Origin: JANMZO01 sp963763135
Lineage (GTDB): Bacteria; Actinomycetota; Acidimicrobiia; Acidimicrobiales; JANYDT01
Direction: 5' to 3'
NCBI GenBank assembly: GCA_963763135.1
Contig: CAVXNJ010000012.1
Coordinates: 558,001-622,000 of the forward strand
DNA length: 64,000 nt
The notes beneath the pieces are model-generated. The model ran no database searches, had not been told where the DNA came from, and worked only from the letters and a program-made list of their open reading frames with translations. The position numbers and the translations under genes are program-made. Below, piece after piece: positions 17,320-25,429 of the stretch (the first letter of the stretch is position 1; the number at the start of each line of letters is the position of its first letter).

Positions 17320-18543
17320 ATGGACTTCGAGATGCCCGCCGAAGACGACCCTCGCCGCTTGGCCGTTCGCCATTGGCTGGCCGAGCATCCGGATCCAACG
17401 AACCGACAACTGGCCGAGGCGGGCTACGTCGCCCCGCACTGGCCGGCTCCCTACGGGCTCGGTGCCGACCCGATCCATCAGCTGATCATCGACGATGAGC
17501 TGACCCGGGCCAGGGTCCGGCGACCGCAGAATGCCATCGGCATCGGATGGGCCGGTCCGACGATCATCGCCGGAGGAACCGACGAGCAGAAGAACGAATT
17601 TCTCCTTCCGATCCTTTCGGGCGAGTACTTCTTCTGCCAACTGTTCTCGGAGCCGGATTCCGGTTCCGACCTCGCAAGTCTCGCCACCCGGGCGGTTCGC
17701 GACGGCGACGAATACGTGATCAACGGCTCGAAGATCTGGACGTCGGGTGGGCACCTCTCGAAGTTCGGCATCCTCATCGCACGCACCAACTCCGAAGTCT
17801 CGAAGCACCGAGGAATCTCCTACTTCATCTGTCCGATGGACCTGCCCGGCATCACGATGTCACCGATCATCGACATGACGACGGCCCATTCGTTCAACCA
17901 GGTGTTCTTCAACGACGTCCGCCTCCCGGCCAAGTACCTCGTCGGCGCGGAGAACGACGGATGGCGACTCGCCAAGGTCACGCTCGGCAACGAGCGGGTT
18001 TCCCTGAGCGGAGCCGGTTCCCTGTGGGGCACGGGCCCGAGCGCCTATGACCTGATCGATCTGGTCAAGGCCGCGGGCGGAACGACCGACCACGCATTCC
18101 GGCAGAAACTAAGCGCGCTTTATATCGAGGCAGAGACCCTGCGACTGATGAGGCTCCGTACCCTGACGTCTGCATTGAAGGGTCGGGAGCCGGGGCCCGA
18201 GGCGAGCGTGCAGAAGCTCCTTGCCGACGAACACGGCCAGCACGTCATGGAGTTGGCCAAGGATTTTGTAGGCGCGCATGGCATGTTGGAAGGGTCGGGT
18301 CCACGTGGTCCGCTCCCGCACACGGCGGGCGGCGCGCCAACCGAGGTCCGGGCCGCGCGTTCGCAGTACGTCGATGTCGATCCGATCTGGCACTACGGCT
18401 TTCTGTTCTCGCCGGCATTGACGGTTGGCGGTGGAACGTGGGCCGTGCAGCGCAACATCGTTGGCGAACGGGCCCTGGGTCTTCCCCACGACATCGACGT
18501 CGAGAAGGGCAAGTCCTGGTCCGCGGCGCGCACCGCGTCGTAA
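17320..18543 (+). CDS. Acyl-CoA dehydrogenase
   Basis: This is a 407-residue FAD enzyme that introduces the alpha,beta double bond in an acyl-CoA. The middle domain shows FCQLFSEPDSGSDLASLATRA near 105-125, the FAD/acyl contact motif, and VINGSKIWTSGG near 137. The C-terminal helical domain begins near residue 215 (GNERVSLSGAG). A large insertion-like stretch (GSGPRGPLPHTAGGAPTEV) precedes the C-terminal helices. The N-terminal domain is short compared with typical enzymes. The subfamily and chain-length preference cannot be called. It stands alone with its own promoter. Confidence 0.9.
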   Translation: MDFEMPAEDDPRRLAVRHWLAEHPDPTNRQLAEAGYVAPHWPAPYGLGADPIHQLIIDDELTRARVRRPQNAIGIGWAGPTIIAGGTDEQKNEFLLPILSGEYFFCQLFSEPDSGSDLASLATRAVRDGDEYVINGSKIWTSGGHLSKFGILIARTNSEVSKHRGISYFICPMDLPGITMSPIIDMTTAHSFNQVFFNDVRLPAKYLVGAENDGWRLAKVTLGNERVSLSGAGSLWGTGPSAYDLIDLVKAAGGTTDHAFRQKLSALYIEAETLRLMRLRTLTSALKGREPGPEASVQKLLADEHGQHVMELAKDFVGAHGMLEGSGPRGPLPHTAGGAPTEVRAARSQYVDVDPIWHYGFLFSPALTVGGGTWAVQRNIVGERALGLPHDIDVEKGKSWSAARTAS

Positions 18544-18593
18544 CTCGCCGTCGTAACTCGCCGTCGTAACTCAGCCGTCGTAACCGCGACGTC
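18541..18593. repeat. 13-bp tandem repeat containing the stop codon
   Basis: TAACTCGCCGTCG occurs at 18541 and 18554. A 14-bp variant is at 18567 and a decayed copy at 18581. Every unit begins with TAA, and the first TAA is the stop codon of the acyl-CoA dehydrogenase. Confidence 0.92.
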
Positions 18594-18709
18594 AGCATCG
18601 GCCCGCCGGGCGCCTTGAACTGTCTACATCACGACTACGTAATCACTTCGTGGGCTGACTCTCATTTTTGCTGAGTCGGCTCATCATCTGCGCCGACTTA
18701 GCTACTCCT

Positions 18710-19027
18710 ATGTTCCCGATGCGATCAGCCAAGTCCCCGTCCATCACGACCGTGTCGGCGGAAGAGTCGACGCAACCCATGACGATTTCGTCTGTCGTCT
18801 CGATCGGTGGTCAGGTCATCATCCGTGGCGCAATGCCTGTAGCGACGGTGATCGACCCAACCAGCCCTCCCCCGTTCCGTGCGTCTGAGCATGCTCCGAA
18901 GTCGCTGTCCTCGGCATCCGTTCCGCTCTCGACCGAACCCGAACCCGAACAGGTCTGGGTTCAACTCGAAGAGATGCTCCGTCGACGCGAAGCCGCCAAG
19001 CGATTTCATCCAAGTTTCAAGGGTTGA
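18710..19027 (+). CDS. Hypothetical protein of 105 residues
   Basis: I do not recognise this protein. The ATG at 18710 follows TTAGCTACTCCT, a plausible leaderless -10 region; a longer reading starts at 18668. Third codon positions are GC-rich, as in true genes here. A hydrophobic beta-like patch (VVSIGGQVIIRGAMPVATVI) is followed by a Pro/Ser/Glu linker and a basic-acidic helix (VQLEEMLRRREAAKRF). No signal peptide. Coding status is likely but not certain. Confidence 0.5.
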   Translation: MFPMRSAKSPSITTVSAEESTQPMTISSVVSIGGQVIIRGAMPVATVIDPTSPPPFRASEHAPKSLSSASVPLSTEPEPEQVWVQLEEMLRRREAAKRFHPSFKG

Positions 19028-19205
19028 CGTATCACGTGCCTGGGTAACGACTCTGAGCACACACGATCCGAGCACGATCCCCGAGCACGACACAACTCGT
19101 CACATCCGCCGCACTCCGGCCTACGAACCAACAGCATCAGCACCGCACCACCTCACGAAGCCCTGCCTTTTCCTTCCAGAGAGGCGATCCGCAAAGGACA
19201 AGCCA

Positions 19206-19328
19206 ATGTTGACCACCACACTCTTCGCCATCAGCTGGGTCGCCACAATCAGCGGATTTGCCGTCTGGTTCAACAAGCAAGCAACGCAGCAACCGGCGCG
19301 CCAGACCGCGCCGACCCACCGCAACTGA
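19206..19328 (+). CDS. Small single-span membrane protein (40 residues)
   Basis: The ATG at 19206 follows AAAGGA with 7-nt spacing, one of the better ribosome sites in the window. The peptide begins MLTTTLFAISWVATISGFAVWF, one membrane helix, and ends in a polar Gln/Thr/Arg tail. The family is not recognised. It is followed by tandem repeats and a strong terminator, which supports a real transcript. Confidence 0.6.
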   Translation: MLTTTLFAISWVATISGFAVWFNKQATQQPARQTAPTHRN

Positions 19329-19342
19329 TCATCGGATCCTGC

Positions 19343-19398
19343 TCATCCGATCCGGCTCATCTGAGCCGGTTCATCCGATCCGGCTCATCTGAACCGGT
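19343..19398. repeat. Two tandem copies of a 28-bp unit with internal hairpin
   Basis: The 28-bp unit beginning TCATCCGATCCGGCTCATCT occurs at 19343 and 19371 with one difference. The first copy holds CCGGCTCA-TC-TGAGCCGG (19352-19369), a perfect 8-bp stem. Confidence 0.9.
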
Positions 19399-19428
19399 TC
19401 CGTTGCCCGACAGACTCTCCCCAGAAAT

Positions 19429-19468
19429 CGACCCGACCGCAGCGATGACGGTCGGGTCGATTGCATTT
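19429..19468. terminator. Strong hairpin between convergent genes
   Basis: CGACCCGACCG and its perfect complement CGGTCGGGTCG (19449-19459) form an 11-bp stem with a 9-nt loop, then ATTGCATTT. It ends the 40-residue gene on the plus strand and probably the HxlR gene on the other. Confidence 0.75.
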
Positions 19469-19505
19469 GGTCGCCGCGCAAACCGGACCACTACGTAGCG
19501 CCCGG

Positions 19506-20021
19506 TCAGGTCATCGACTTTCCGGGCCGACGCGCCGAACCGGCGTTCGCCCGACGCCGACGGACCTCGTCGTCGGCACCGGGTCCGGCGACCGCGACGA
19601 CCTCCTCGACACCGGCCAGGTCTCCACACGCTTCGCATTCGAGCGTCAGGAACGCCCGATGCCCGCACTCGCCGTGTTGCAGCAGAATCGGCGGGCCGTG
19701 GGGCGCAGCCCAGCGGTCACCCCATTGGGTCAACGCCATCACGATCACGCCCAGCTGCCGACCCTTGTCGGTCAGCTCGTAGCGGTGAGCGCTCCCGGGC
19801 TCTTCCGCCGAGACCACTTCCATCAAACCTTCGGCAACAAAGCTGTCGAGTCGCGTCGCCAACACGTTCGTGGCGATGCCGAGCCCGCGTTCGAATTCGC
19901 TGAACCGTGTCATTCCAGCAAACACGGCGTTGCGGATGATGAGCAGGCTCCAGCGTTCCCCGACCAGTTCAAGGGCCCGAGCGGCTGAGCAGTTCTCGCG
20001 TTGGTAGAGGCGTCCAAGCAC
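19506..20021 (-). CDS. HxlR-family transcriptional regulator
   Basis: This is a 171-residue winged-helix regulator. The family start is clear: CSAARALELVGERWSLLIIRNAVFAGMTRFSEFERGLGIATNVLATRLD covers residues 11-60, and the wing (HRYELTDKGRQL) lies near 80-91. A C-terminal extension holds HGECGHRAFLTLECEACG, a possible three- or four-cysteine metal or redox site not seen in short HxlR proteins. The GTG at 20021 is 6 nt after TAGCGT. It is divergent from the DUF899 gene and shares an inverted-repeat control region with it. Confidence 0.9.
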   Translation of the reverse strand: MLGRLYQRENCSAARALELVGERWSLLIIRNAVFAGMTRFSEFERGLGIATNVLATRLDSFVAEGLMEVVSAEEPGSAHRYELTDKGRQLGVIVMALTQWGDRWAAPHGPPILLQHGECGHRAFLTLECEACGDLAGVEEVVAVAGPGADDEVRRRRANAGSARRPGKSMT

Positions 20022-20027
20022 AAGGAC

Positions 20028-20033
20028 ACGCTA
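20028..20033 (-). promoter_or_regulatory. -10 box of the HxlR gene
   Basis: TAGCGT on the minus strand ends 6 nt before the GTG at 20021. Confidence 0.6.
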
Positions 20034-20038
20034 TCGCT

Positions 20039-20087
20039 ACTTGCGTCATGAAAGTACGTTGTGTACGGTTGCTTGCATGACGCAAGT
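20039..20087. promoter_or_regulatory. HxlR operator region with perfect 12-bp inverted repeat
   Basis: ACTTGCGTCATG (20039-20050) and CATGACGCAAGT (20076-20087) are exact inverted repeats, 25 bp apart. A smaller pair, GTAC-N5-GTAC (20054-20066), lies between them. The arms flank both divergent promoters, and the right arm covers the DUF899 start codon. This is a likely binding site for the HxlR protein. Confidence 0.8.
20064..20069 (+). promoter_or_regulatory. -10 box of the DUF899 gene
   Basis: TACGGT ends 7 nt before the ATG at 20077. This excludes the upstream TTG reading at 20041. Confidence 0.55.
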
Positions 20088-20808
20088 AAACGATCTCAAC
20101 AATCCCATCGTCAGCCGGTCCGAATGGCTCGGCGCCCGGCTCGAACTGCTTCAGGCGGAAAAAGAGCTGACCCGGCGGGGCGACGAGCTCGCCGGCCGAC
20201 GACGAGACCTCCCGTGGGTACGCGTCGACGAGGCGTACCGCTTCGATACCGAGGCAGGAGAGGCGACGCTCGCCGATCTGTTCGGCGGCCGGTCGCAGCT
20301 CGTCATCTACCACTTCATGTTCGGACCCGGTTGGGACGAGGGTTGCCCGAGCTGTTCGTCGGTCGCCGACGGTTTCGATCTGACCCAATTGCATCTCCAG
20401 AACCACGACGTGGCCTTCACCGCCGTGTCGCGTGCTCCGCTGGCCGACCTGCTCGCCTACCGCGAGCGAATGGGGTGGACGTTCCCCTGGACCTCATCCG
20501 GCCGCAGTAGCTTCAACTTCGATTTCAACGTGTCGTTCACCGCTGAATCCGTCGCGGGGCAGTCGTACAACTTCGCTCCGCTCGCGGAATGGCAGCTCGA
20601 TCCGGCCAACCTTCCCTCCGAGGCCCCCGGCATGAGTGCCTTCGTGATGAAAGACGGGCAGGTGTTCCACACGTACTCTGCATATGCCCGCGGGTTGGAC
20701 GCAACGTGGACCATGTGGCAGTGGCTCGACCGCGCCCCGCTCGGCCGCAACGAAGGCGACATGAGCTGGTTCCGCCGCCACGATCGTTACGAATCCAACG
20801 GCAGCTGA
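20077..20808 (+). CDS. DUF899 thioredoxin-like protein
   Basis: This is a 244-residue protein of the DUF899 family (thioredoxin/AhpC-like fold). Diagnostic segments are the N-terminal helix VSRSEWLGARLELLQAEKE, LPWVRVDEAYRFDT, and YHFMFGPGWDEGCPSC with Cys90 and Cys93 at the expected redox position. SGRSSFNFDFNVSF and VFHTYSAYARG follow. Function in the family is poorly known; a redox role is inferred from the fold. Its divergent partner is an HxlR regulator, a type often responsive to electrophiles or oxidants, so an induced stress role is plausible. Confidence 0.9.
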   Translation: MTQVNDLNNPIVSRSEWLGARLELLQAEKELTRRGDELAGRRRDLPWVRVDEAYRFDTEAGEATLADLFGGRSQLVIYHFMFGPGWDEGCPSCSSVADGFDLTQLHLQNHDVAFTAVSRAPLADLLAYRERMGWTFPWTSSGRSSFNFDFNVSFTAESVAGQSYNFAPLAEWQLDPANLPSEAPGMSAFVMKDGQVFHTYSAYARGLDATWTMWQWLDRAPLGRNEGDMSWFRRHDRYESNGS

Positions 20809-20809
20809 T

Positions 20810-20992
20810 GTGCTGACCGCCCACATCGCCGGCGCTCCTATCGAGGAGACACTGCTCCTGCTGACCACCACCGGGGGCAGTGTCGTCGTGCTGTTTCGCT
20901 TCGCGCTCGCTTCCCGACGGATGCGACGCCGGGACCAGACCAGCGACGTTGACCTGCCTCCCGCAGAAGCCGGAGTGGCTGACTACAACTGA
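20810..20992 (+). CDS. Small membrane protein of 60 residues
   Basis: The GTG at 20810 lies 1 nt after the TGA of the DUF899 gene, so translation is probably coupled. One hydrophobic segment (EETLLLLTTTGGSVVVLFRFAL) is followed by a basic stretch (SRRMRRRDQ) and an acidic tail. The family is not recognised. The last 10 bases overlap the end of the convergent membrane-protein gene. Confidence 0.5.
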   Translation: MLTAHIAGAPIEETLLLLTTTGGSVVVLFRFALASRRMRRRDQTSDVDLPPAEAGVADYN

Positions 20993-22065
20993 AGCGAGCG
21001 GGCCACGACCGGCCGACGCAGCTTCCAGATGAAGCCGTCGAAGAAGACGTGCATGCCGCCGACGGTAAGGAGCACGACTGAAGCGTTCGCCGGGGACAGA
21101 CCGCCCGTGACCGCCTTGATGAAGACCGTGAACACGAACAGGTACGCCACGATCACCCCGGTCGACCGCAGGCGGGTGCGGACCACCCGGCCAACGATGC
21201 CGCCCGGCTCTGCCACGCCCTGGGCGCCGGAGTACCGCTTCCCGAGAGCACCATGCACGATGACGATGTACTCGACGGCGTGCGAACCGACGTAACCGAC
21301 GATTCCGACGATCGGGTTCACGAGCATGACAACGAACAGCGCCAGGGTGAAGCCGAGATACAGGTACTTCGGCAGACTCCGGGCGGACTGGGAGCGTTCG
21401 ACCCGCAGCCAACGTAAGGCCGACCAGACGACGAACAGCGTGGCCGGAATCAGCATCCAGCGGGCGGCCGACTGGTAGCGCTGAAGCACGCGGACACCGG
21501 ATTCATTCGTGGCCCCGAGGTCGACCTTGTTCAGGAGCCCCGGGGTTCGCTTGTCAGCCGCGGCCCAGACGAGCGCAAAAACGAGCCATGAGAAGAGGAG
21601 TGGCTTCTCGTCGCTGCGCTGGCCCTCCCCGGACTTTCGGCCGTAGATCCTGACGAGCCCGTACCGCTGCATGAGCGTGTGCTCGGCGTTCCACAGACCG
21701 GCGATGACGCCGACGAGCGACAAACTGATGTGGCGGCCGACGATCACCGCGGCTAGCAACGCAACCGGGAAGAACGTGAACACCCGTTTCGCTACGGCGA
21801 ACTGGGCCGGGTCGCCGTAGATGAGGCCGAGCGTGAGCGGTTGATGCGCCAACGAGATGAGCAGCGTGGTTCCGACGACGGCGGCCAGCTTGCTCGACGT
21901 GTCGAGCCAGAGCAGGGCGGCGGCGCTGAATGGCAGCCACAACGCCATGATCAGGAGGTCAGGGACAACGCCGTGCATCCAATCGGTGCGCCACGGACGC
22001 TTCGCCGTTTCACCCGCGGCCCGGGTCGTTGCTTCGCTTCCTGGGGAAAGTTCAACGGCCGACAT
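20983..22065 (-). CDS. Polytopic membrane protein with conserved-looking histidines
   Basis: The start at 22065 is preferred because TAGCGT lies 7 nt upstream; this gives 360 residues. About eight hydrophobic segments are present. Histidines sit in or beside several of them: HQPLTLGLIYGD, GLWNAEHTLMQRYG, HAVEYIVIVHG and GGMHVFFDGFIWK. Such a pattern suits a membrane-embedded metal or heme site, as in integral membrane oxygenases or desaturase-like proteins, but I cannot name the family. The N-terminal 30 residues are polar. Confidence 0.72.
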   Translation of the reverse strand: MSAVELSPGSEATTRAAGETAKRPWRTDWMHGVVPDLLIMALWLPFSAAALLWLDTSSKLAAVVGTTLLISLAHQPLTLGLIYGDPAQFAVAKRVFTFFPVALLAAVIVGRHISLSLVGVIAGLWNAEHTLMQRYGLVRIYGRKSGEGQRSDEKPLLFSWLVFALVWAAADKRTPGLLNKVDLGATNESGVRVLQRYQSAARWMLIPATLFVVWSALRWLRVERSQSARSLPKYLYLGFTLALFVVMLVNPIVGIVGYVGSHAVEYIVIVHGALGKRYSGAQGVAEPGGIVGRVVRTRLRSTGVIVAYLFVFTVFIKAVTGGLSPANASVVLLTVGGMHVFFDGFIWKLRRPVVARSLQL

Positions 22066-22072
22066 GATCAAA

Positions 22073-22078
22073 ACGCTA
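22073..22078 (-). promoter_or_regulatory. -10 box deciding the polytopic-protein start
   Basis: TAGCGT on the minus strand ends 7 nt before the ATG at 22065. It disfavours the longer frame from 22197. Confidence 0.55.
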
Positions 22079-22267
22079 CTGGATGGCCCGACCACCCCGA
22101 GGCCCGACGCTCCGGAGTCGTTTCGTCGCTTCCCGGCCGGCGAAACGACTCCGGAGCAGGTAGCACCGGCGGGTTTTAGGTTCTCGGTCTCCGCCAACTA
22201 GCGTTGGAGGGTCAAATACCGGGCCGCCGGGTGTACGCGCGGTCCGTTTTTCCTTGAGGAGTCCCCC

Positions 22268-23161
22268 ATGGCCAATCTGTCCTTTGAAAATCGTGTTGCG
22301 GTAATTACCGGTGCTGGTGGCGGTCTCGGCCGTGAACATGCCCTGCTGCTCGCCTCACGCGGCGCACAAATCGTCGTCAACGACCTTGGCGGCGCCATCG
22401 ACGGCAGCGGCGGCGACCTCGGTCCGGCCGCCCGTACCGCGAAGGAAATCAACGATCTCGGCGGCGTTGCGGTTGCCGACGGCAACTCCGTTGCCACCGC
22501 AGAAGGCGGCAAGGCCATCGTTCAGTCGGCTCTCGACAACTTCGGTCGCGTCGACATCGTGATCAACAACGCCGGCATCCTCCGCGACAAGACGTTCCAC
22601 AACATGACCCCCGACCTGTGGCAGGCCGTAATCGACGTGCACCTCACCGGCGCCTACAACGTCACCCAGGCCGCCTGGTCACACATGCGTGAGCAGAACT
22701 ACGGACGCGTAGTGAACACCGCTTCCAACTCCGGCATCCTCGGCAACTTCGGCCAGGCCAACTACGGTGCCGCCAAGATGGGCCTCGTCGGGTTCACCCG
22801 CGTGCTCGCCGCCGAAGGCAAGAAGTACAACATCAAGGTCAACGCTCTCGCCCCGGTCGCGAAGACCCGCATGACCGAAGAACTGCTCGGCGCCATGGCC
22901 GACAAGCTCGACCCCAAGTTGGTCGCCCCGATCGTCGCGTGGCTCGTTCACGAAGACTGCCCCGTCTCGAGCGAGATCTACTCCGCCGCCGGTGGCCGAA
23001 TCGCCCGCTTCTTCATCGGTCTGACCGAGGGTTACTACAACGCCAACCTTTCACTCGAAGACGTCCGCGACAACTTCGAGCAGATCCGCAACGAAGAGGG
23101 CTACATCGTCCCGAACGGCCCGGGCGACGAGTTCATGGCTCTCGCCAAGCACTTCGGCTGA
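22268..23161 (+). CDS. SDR-family 3-hydroxyacyl-CoA dehydrogenase-like protein
   Basis: This is a 297-residue SDR close to the dehydrogenase part of type 2 multifunctional beta-oxidation enzymes. TGAGGGLG near residue 15, NDLGG after beta-strand 2, NNAGILRDKTF near 99, serine in NTASNSG, and Tyr and Lys in ANYGAAKMG are all present. The insert GGAIDGSGGD is typical of that group. It probably oxidises (3R)-hydroxyacyl-CoA with NAD. GAGGAG 7 nt before the ATG gives one of the clear Shine-Dalgarno sites. Confidence 0.9.
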   Translation: MANLSFENRVAVITGAGGGLGREHALLLASRGAQIVVNDLGGAIDGSGGDLGPAARTAKEINDLGGVAVADGNSVATAEGGKAIVQSALDNFGRVDIVINNAGILRDKTFHNMTPDLWQAVIDVHLTGAYNVTQAAWSHMREQNYGRVVNTASNSGILGNFGQANYGAAKMGLVGFTRVLAAEGKKYNIKVNALAPVAKTRMTEELLGAMADKLDPKLVAPIVAWLVHEDCPVSSEIYSAAGGRIARFFIGLTEGYYNANLSLEDVRDNFEQIRNEEGYIVPNGPGDEFMALAKHFG

Positions 23162-23203
23162 TCACCGACCCGCTGCCATCGCAGCGGACCCCCCCCTGCA
23201 TTC

Positions 23204-23235
23204 ACGATGGCCCCTGCCCATGGCGGGGGCCATCG
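23204..23235. terminator. Bidirectional hairpin between convergent genes
   Basis: CGATGGCCCC and GGGGCCATCG form a perfect 10-bp stem around a 12-nt loop. It is placed between the SDR and the carbonic-anhydrase-like gene. There is no T-run. Confidence 0.6.
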
Positions 23236-23257
23236 CCGCGTTTGCCCCGCACGCCGG

Positions 23258-23803
23258 CTACTCGCCGTCGTTGGACGCCCAGACGCGGTGGTCGCCGCGG
23301 GCATAGCCCTTGGCGTTGTCGAGGTACAGCCGGGCGTTGTGCGCATTGGCCCGGCTGTTGTCGCGTGTGGCCTTCACCACGGCAGGCACACCGGCCACGA
23401 TCGAGTTCGGTGGAATCACGGTGTTCTCCTTCAGAAACGAACCACCGGCGATGATCGAGTTCTCCCCGATGACGCAACCATCCATGATCGTCGCCCCGAT
23501 CCCGACGAGAACGCGGTCGCCGATCGCACAGCCGTGCAACGTCACGTGGTGGGTGATCGAGCAGTCCTCGCCCACCACGGTCGGCGTGGTCCCGCCGATG
23601 TGGATCATCACGAAGTCCTGCACGTTGGTACGCGCGCCGATGATCACCTCGTGCATCTCCGCCCGGATCACTGTGTTCGGCCACACCGAGGCTCCTTCGT
23701 GCAGCGTCACCTTGCCGTAGATCTGGGCGCTGGGGTGTACGAAGGCCGCGTCGTCGATCACGACGAGCGGTCCCGTTCGTGGAACGGCGGAACCTTGAAG
23801 CAT
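23258..23803 (-). CDS. Gamma-class carbonic anhydrase-like hexapeptide protein
   Basis: This is a 181-residue left-handed beta-helix protein. Hexapeptide repeats run through the middle (IIGARTNVQDFVMIHIGG, VVGEDCSITHHVTLHGCAIGDRVLVGIGATI). The three metal-ligand histidines of the gamma carbonic anhydrase group are in place (MIH, THH, LHG), and the C-terminus forms a helix. Members hydrate CO2 or act as uncharacterised YrdA/PaaY-like proteins. The ATG at 23803 follows GAGGGAG and is preferred over 23872. Confidence 0.88.
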   Translation of the reverse strand: MLQGSAVPRTGPLVVIDDAAFVHPSAQIYGKVTLHEGASVWPNTVIRAEMHEVIIGARTNVQDFVMIHIGGTTPTVVGEDCSITHHVTLHGCAIGDRVLVGIGATIMDGCVIGENSIIAGGSFLKENTVIPPNSIVAGVPAVVKATRDNSRANAHNARLYLDNAKGYARGDHRVWASNDGE

Positions 23804-23915
23804 GAGACGTTCTCCCTCGGGTGGTGCGTCGGCAATGGCGCCGTTGCGGCGCTCAACGTAGCTGACCCGCACGATGGGGGTGAGTCAGAACACCCGGTAG
23901 CGACCCCATCGCCAG

Positions 23916-23921
23916 TAGGTT
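23916..23921 (+). promoter_or_regulatory. -10 box of the UbiB-like gene
   Basis: TAGGTT ends 7 nt before the GTG at 23929. Confidence 0.5.
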
Positions 23922-23928
23922 TTGAGGT

Positions 23929-25410
23929 GTGCGTCTTGTGAAGCGGTTCGGGTTCTTCGGCATTGCCATTGGCTTGGCCGCCTGGTTGGTCCAACGGAAG
24001 CGGTCATCAGAGGAAGCGGCGCCCATCGGGCTCGATGCGAGCCGGGCGGCACGAACCGGCGAACTGGCCAGGGCGGGAGCAAAGGCGGGCGCGACGTACG
24101 TGGCCCACAAAGCCCAGTCAGCGGTCGCGTCCGACGAGAAGAAGGTCGAGCTCCAGGCCGCTTATGAGCTGAAGTCCGCGGAACAGGTGGCCGAGACGCT
24201 CGGCAACATGAAGGGCGTGTTGATGAAGCTCGGTCAGATGGCGAGCTTCGTGAACGAGGGATTCCCCGAGGATCTGCGCGCCCAACTCGCGGTGCTCCAA
24301 GCCGATGCTCCGCCCATGAGCGCTGAGCTCGCCGCCGGGGTGATCGAGGAGGAGCTCGGCGGCCCGCCCGAGTCGGTCTTCGCCGAATGGGATCCCCAGC
24401 CGCTCGCGGCAGCCTCGATCGGGCAGGTCCATCGGGCCCGCCTCCACGACGGTCGGGCCGTGGCCGTCAAGGTGCAGTATCCCGGCGTGGAGAAAGCCAT
24501 CCGCGCCGACCTCGACAACACTGCTTTGCTCACGTCGATGCTTCGCATGGTGTTCAAGGGCCTTGAGATCGGACCGTTCATCACCGAGCTTCGCGACCGG
24601 GTCGGTGAAGAGCTCGACTACACCCTCGAAGCGTCGAGGCAGAAGCGCTTCCGCTCGATCTTCGAGGGACATCCCACGATCGTCGTGCCGCGTGTCGTCG
24701 AGGAGTTCTCGACCTCCAAGGTCCTGGTGTCCGAACTCTCCGAAGGCGTTCGATTTGCCGACACCGTCGACTGGCCGCAGGCCGACCGCGACCTGGCCGG
24801 CGAAACGATCTACCGCTTCGTGTTCCGTAGCTTCAACCGTCACCTCCTCTTCAACGGCGACCCGCACCCCGGCAACTACCTGTTCGAACGCGGCGGCCCG
24901 CTCGGCGTTCGGGTCATCTTCCTCGACTTCGGCCTCGTGAAGGAGTTCACGCAGGAGGAAATGAACACGTTCTGGACCATGATCCGCCATCAGGTCACCA
25001 ACCGTGATCCGGTCCAGTACCGCAAGACCGTCGAGGATGCCGGGCTGCTCGTGGTCGGCGCTCCGTACACGACCGAGAAACTGATGGACTACTTCGGCTA
25101 CTTCTACCACCCGGTGCTGGAACACAAGCCATTCACGTACACGAAGGAGTACGCGAAGGAAGCGCTGAAGCGGACCTTCGATCCGAACGGTCAGCACACC
25201 GAGATGATGAAGTGGTTCAACCTCCCACCGGCGTTCGTCGTGTTGAACCGCATCCAATGGGGACTGAACGCGGTGCTTGCGTCACTCGACGCGACAGCCG
25301 ACTGGCGATCGATTTCCGATGAACTGTGGCCCTGGATCGACGCAGCTCCATCGACGAAGCTCGGCGAGCTGGAGCATGCGTGGCTCCTGACGCGAGGAGC
25401 CACGCCATAG
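23929..25410 (+). CDS. ABC1/UbiB-family atypical kinase
   Basis: This is a 493-residue ABC1/UbiB protein. Family marks in order are a hydrophobic N-terminus (residues 5-20), KxGQ helix (MKLGQMASF), the Ala-rich loop PLAAASIGQVHRARL, VAVKVQYPGV with the ATP lysine, and FNGDPHPGNYLF and FLDFGLVKEF for catalysis and metal binding. In quinone-making bacteria these proteins support quinone biosynthesis or lipid transport; the target here is unknown. The GTG start follows a -10 box 7 nt upstream. Confidence 0.9.
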   Translation: MRLVKRFGFFGIAIGLAAWLVQRKRSSEEAAPIGLDASRAARTGELARAGAKAGATYVAHKAQSAVASDEKKVELQAAYELKSAEQVAETLGNMKGVLMKLGQMASFVNEGFPEDLRAQLAVLQADAPPMSAELAAGVIEEELGGPPESVFAEWDPQPLAAASIGQVHRARLHDGRAVAVKVQYPGVEKAIRADLDNTALLTSMLRMVFKGLEIGPFITELRDRVGEELDYTLEASRQKRFRSIFEGHPTIVVPRVVEEFSTSKVLVSELSEGVRFADTVDWPQADRDLAGETIYRFVFRSFNRHLLFNGDPHPGNYLFERGGPLGVRVIFLDFGLVKEFTQEEMNTFWTMIRHQVTNRDPVQYRKTVEDAGLLVVGAPYTTEKLMDYFGYFYHPVLEHKPFTYTKEYAKEALKRTFDPNGQHTEMMKWFNLPPAFVVLNRIQWGLNAVLASLDATADWRSISDELWPWIDAAPSTKLGELEHAWLLTRGATP

Positions 25411-25429
25411 CGAACTCCCGGTTCTGCCT

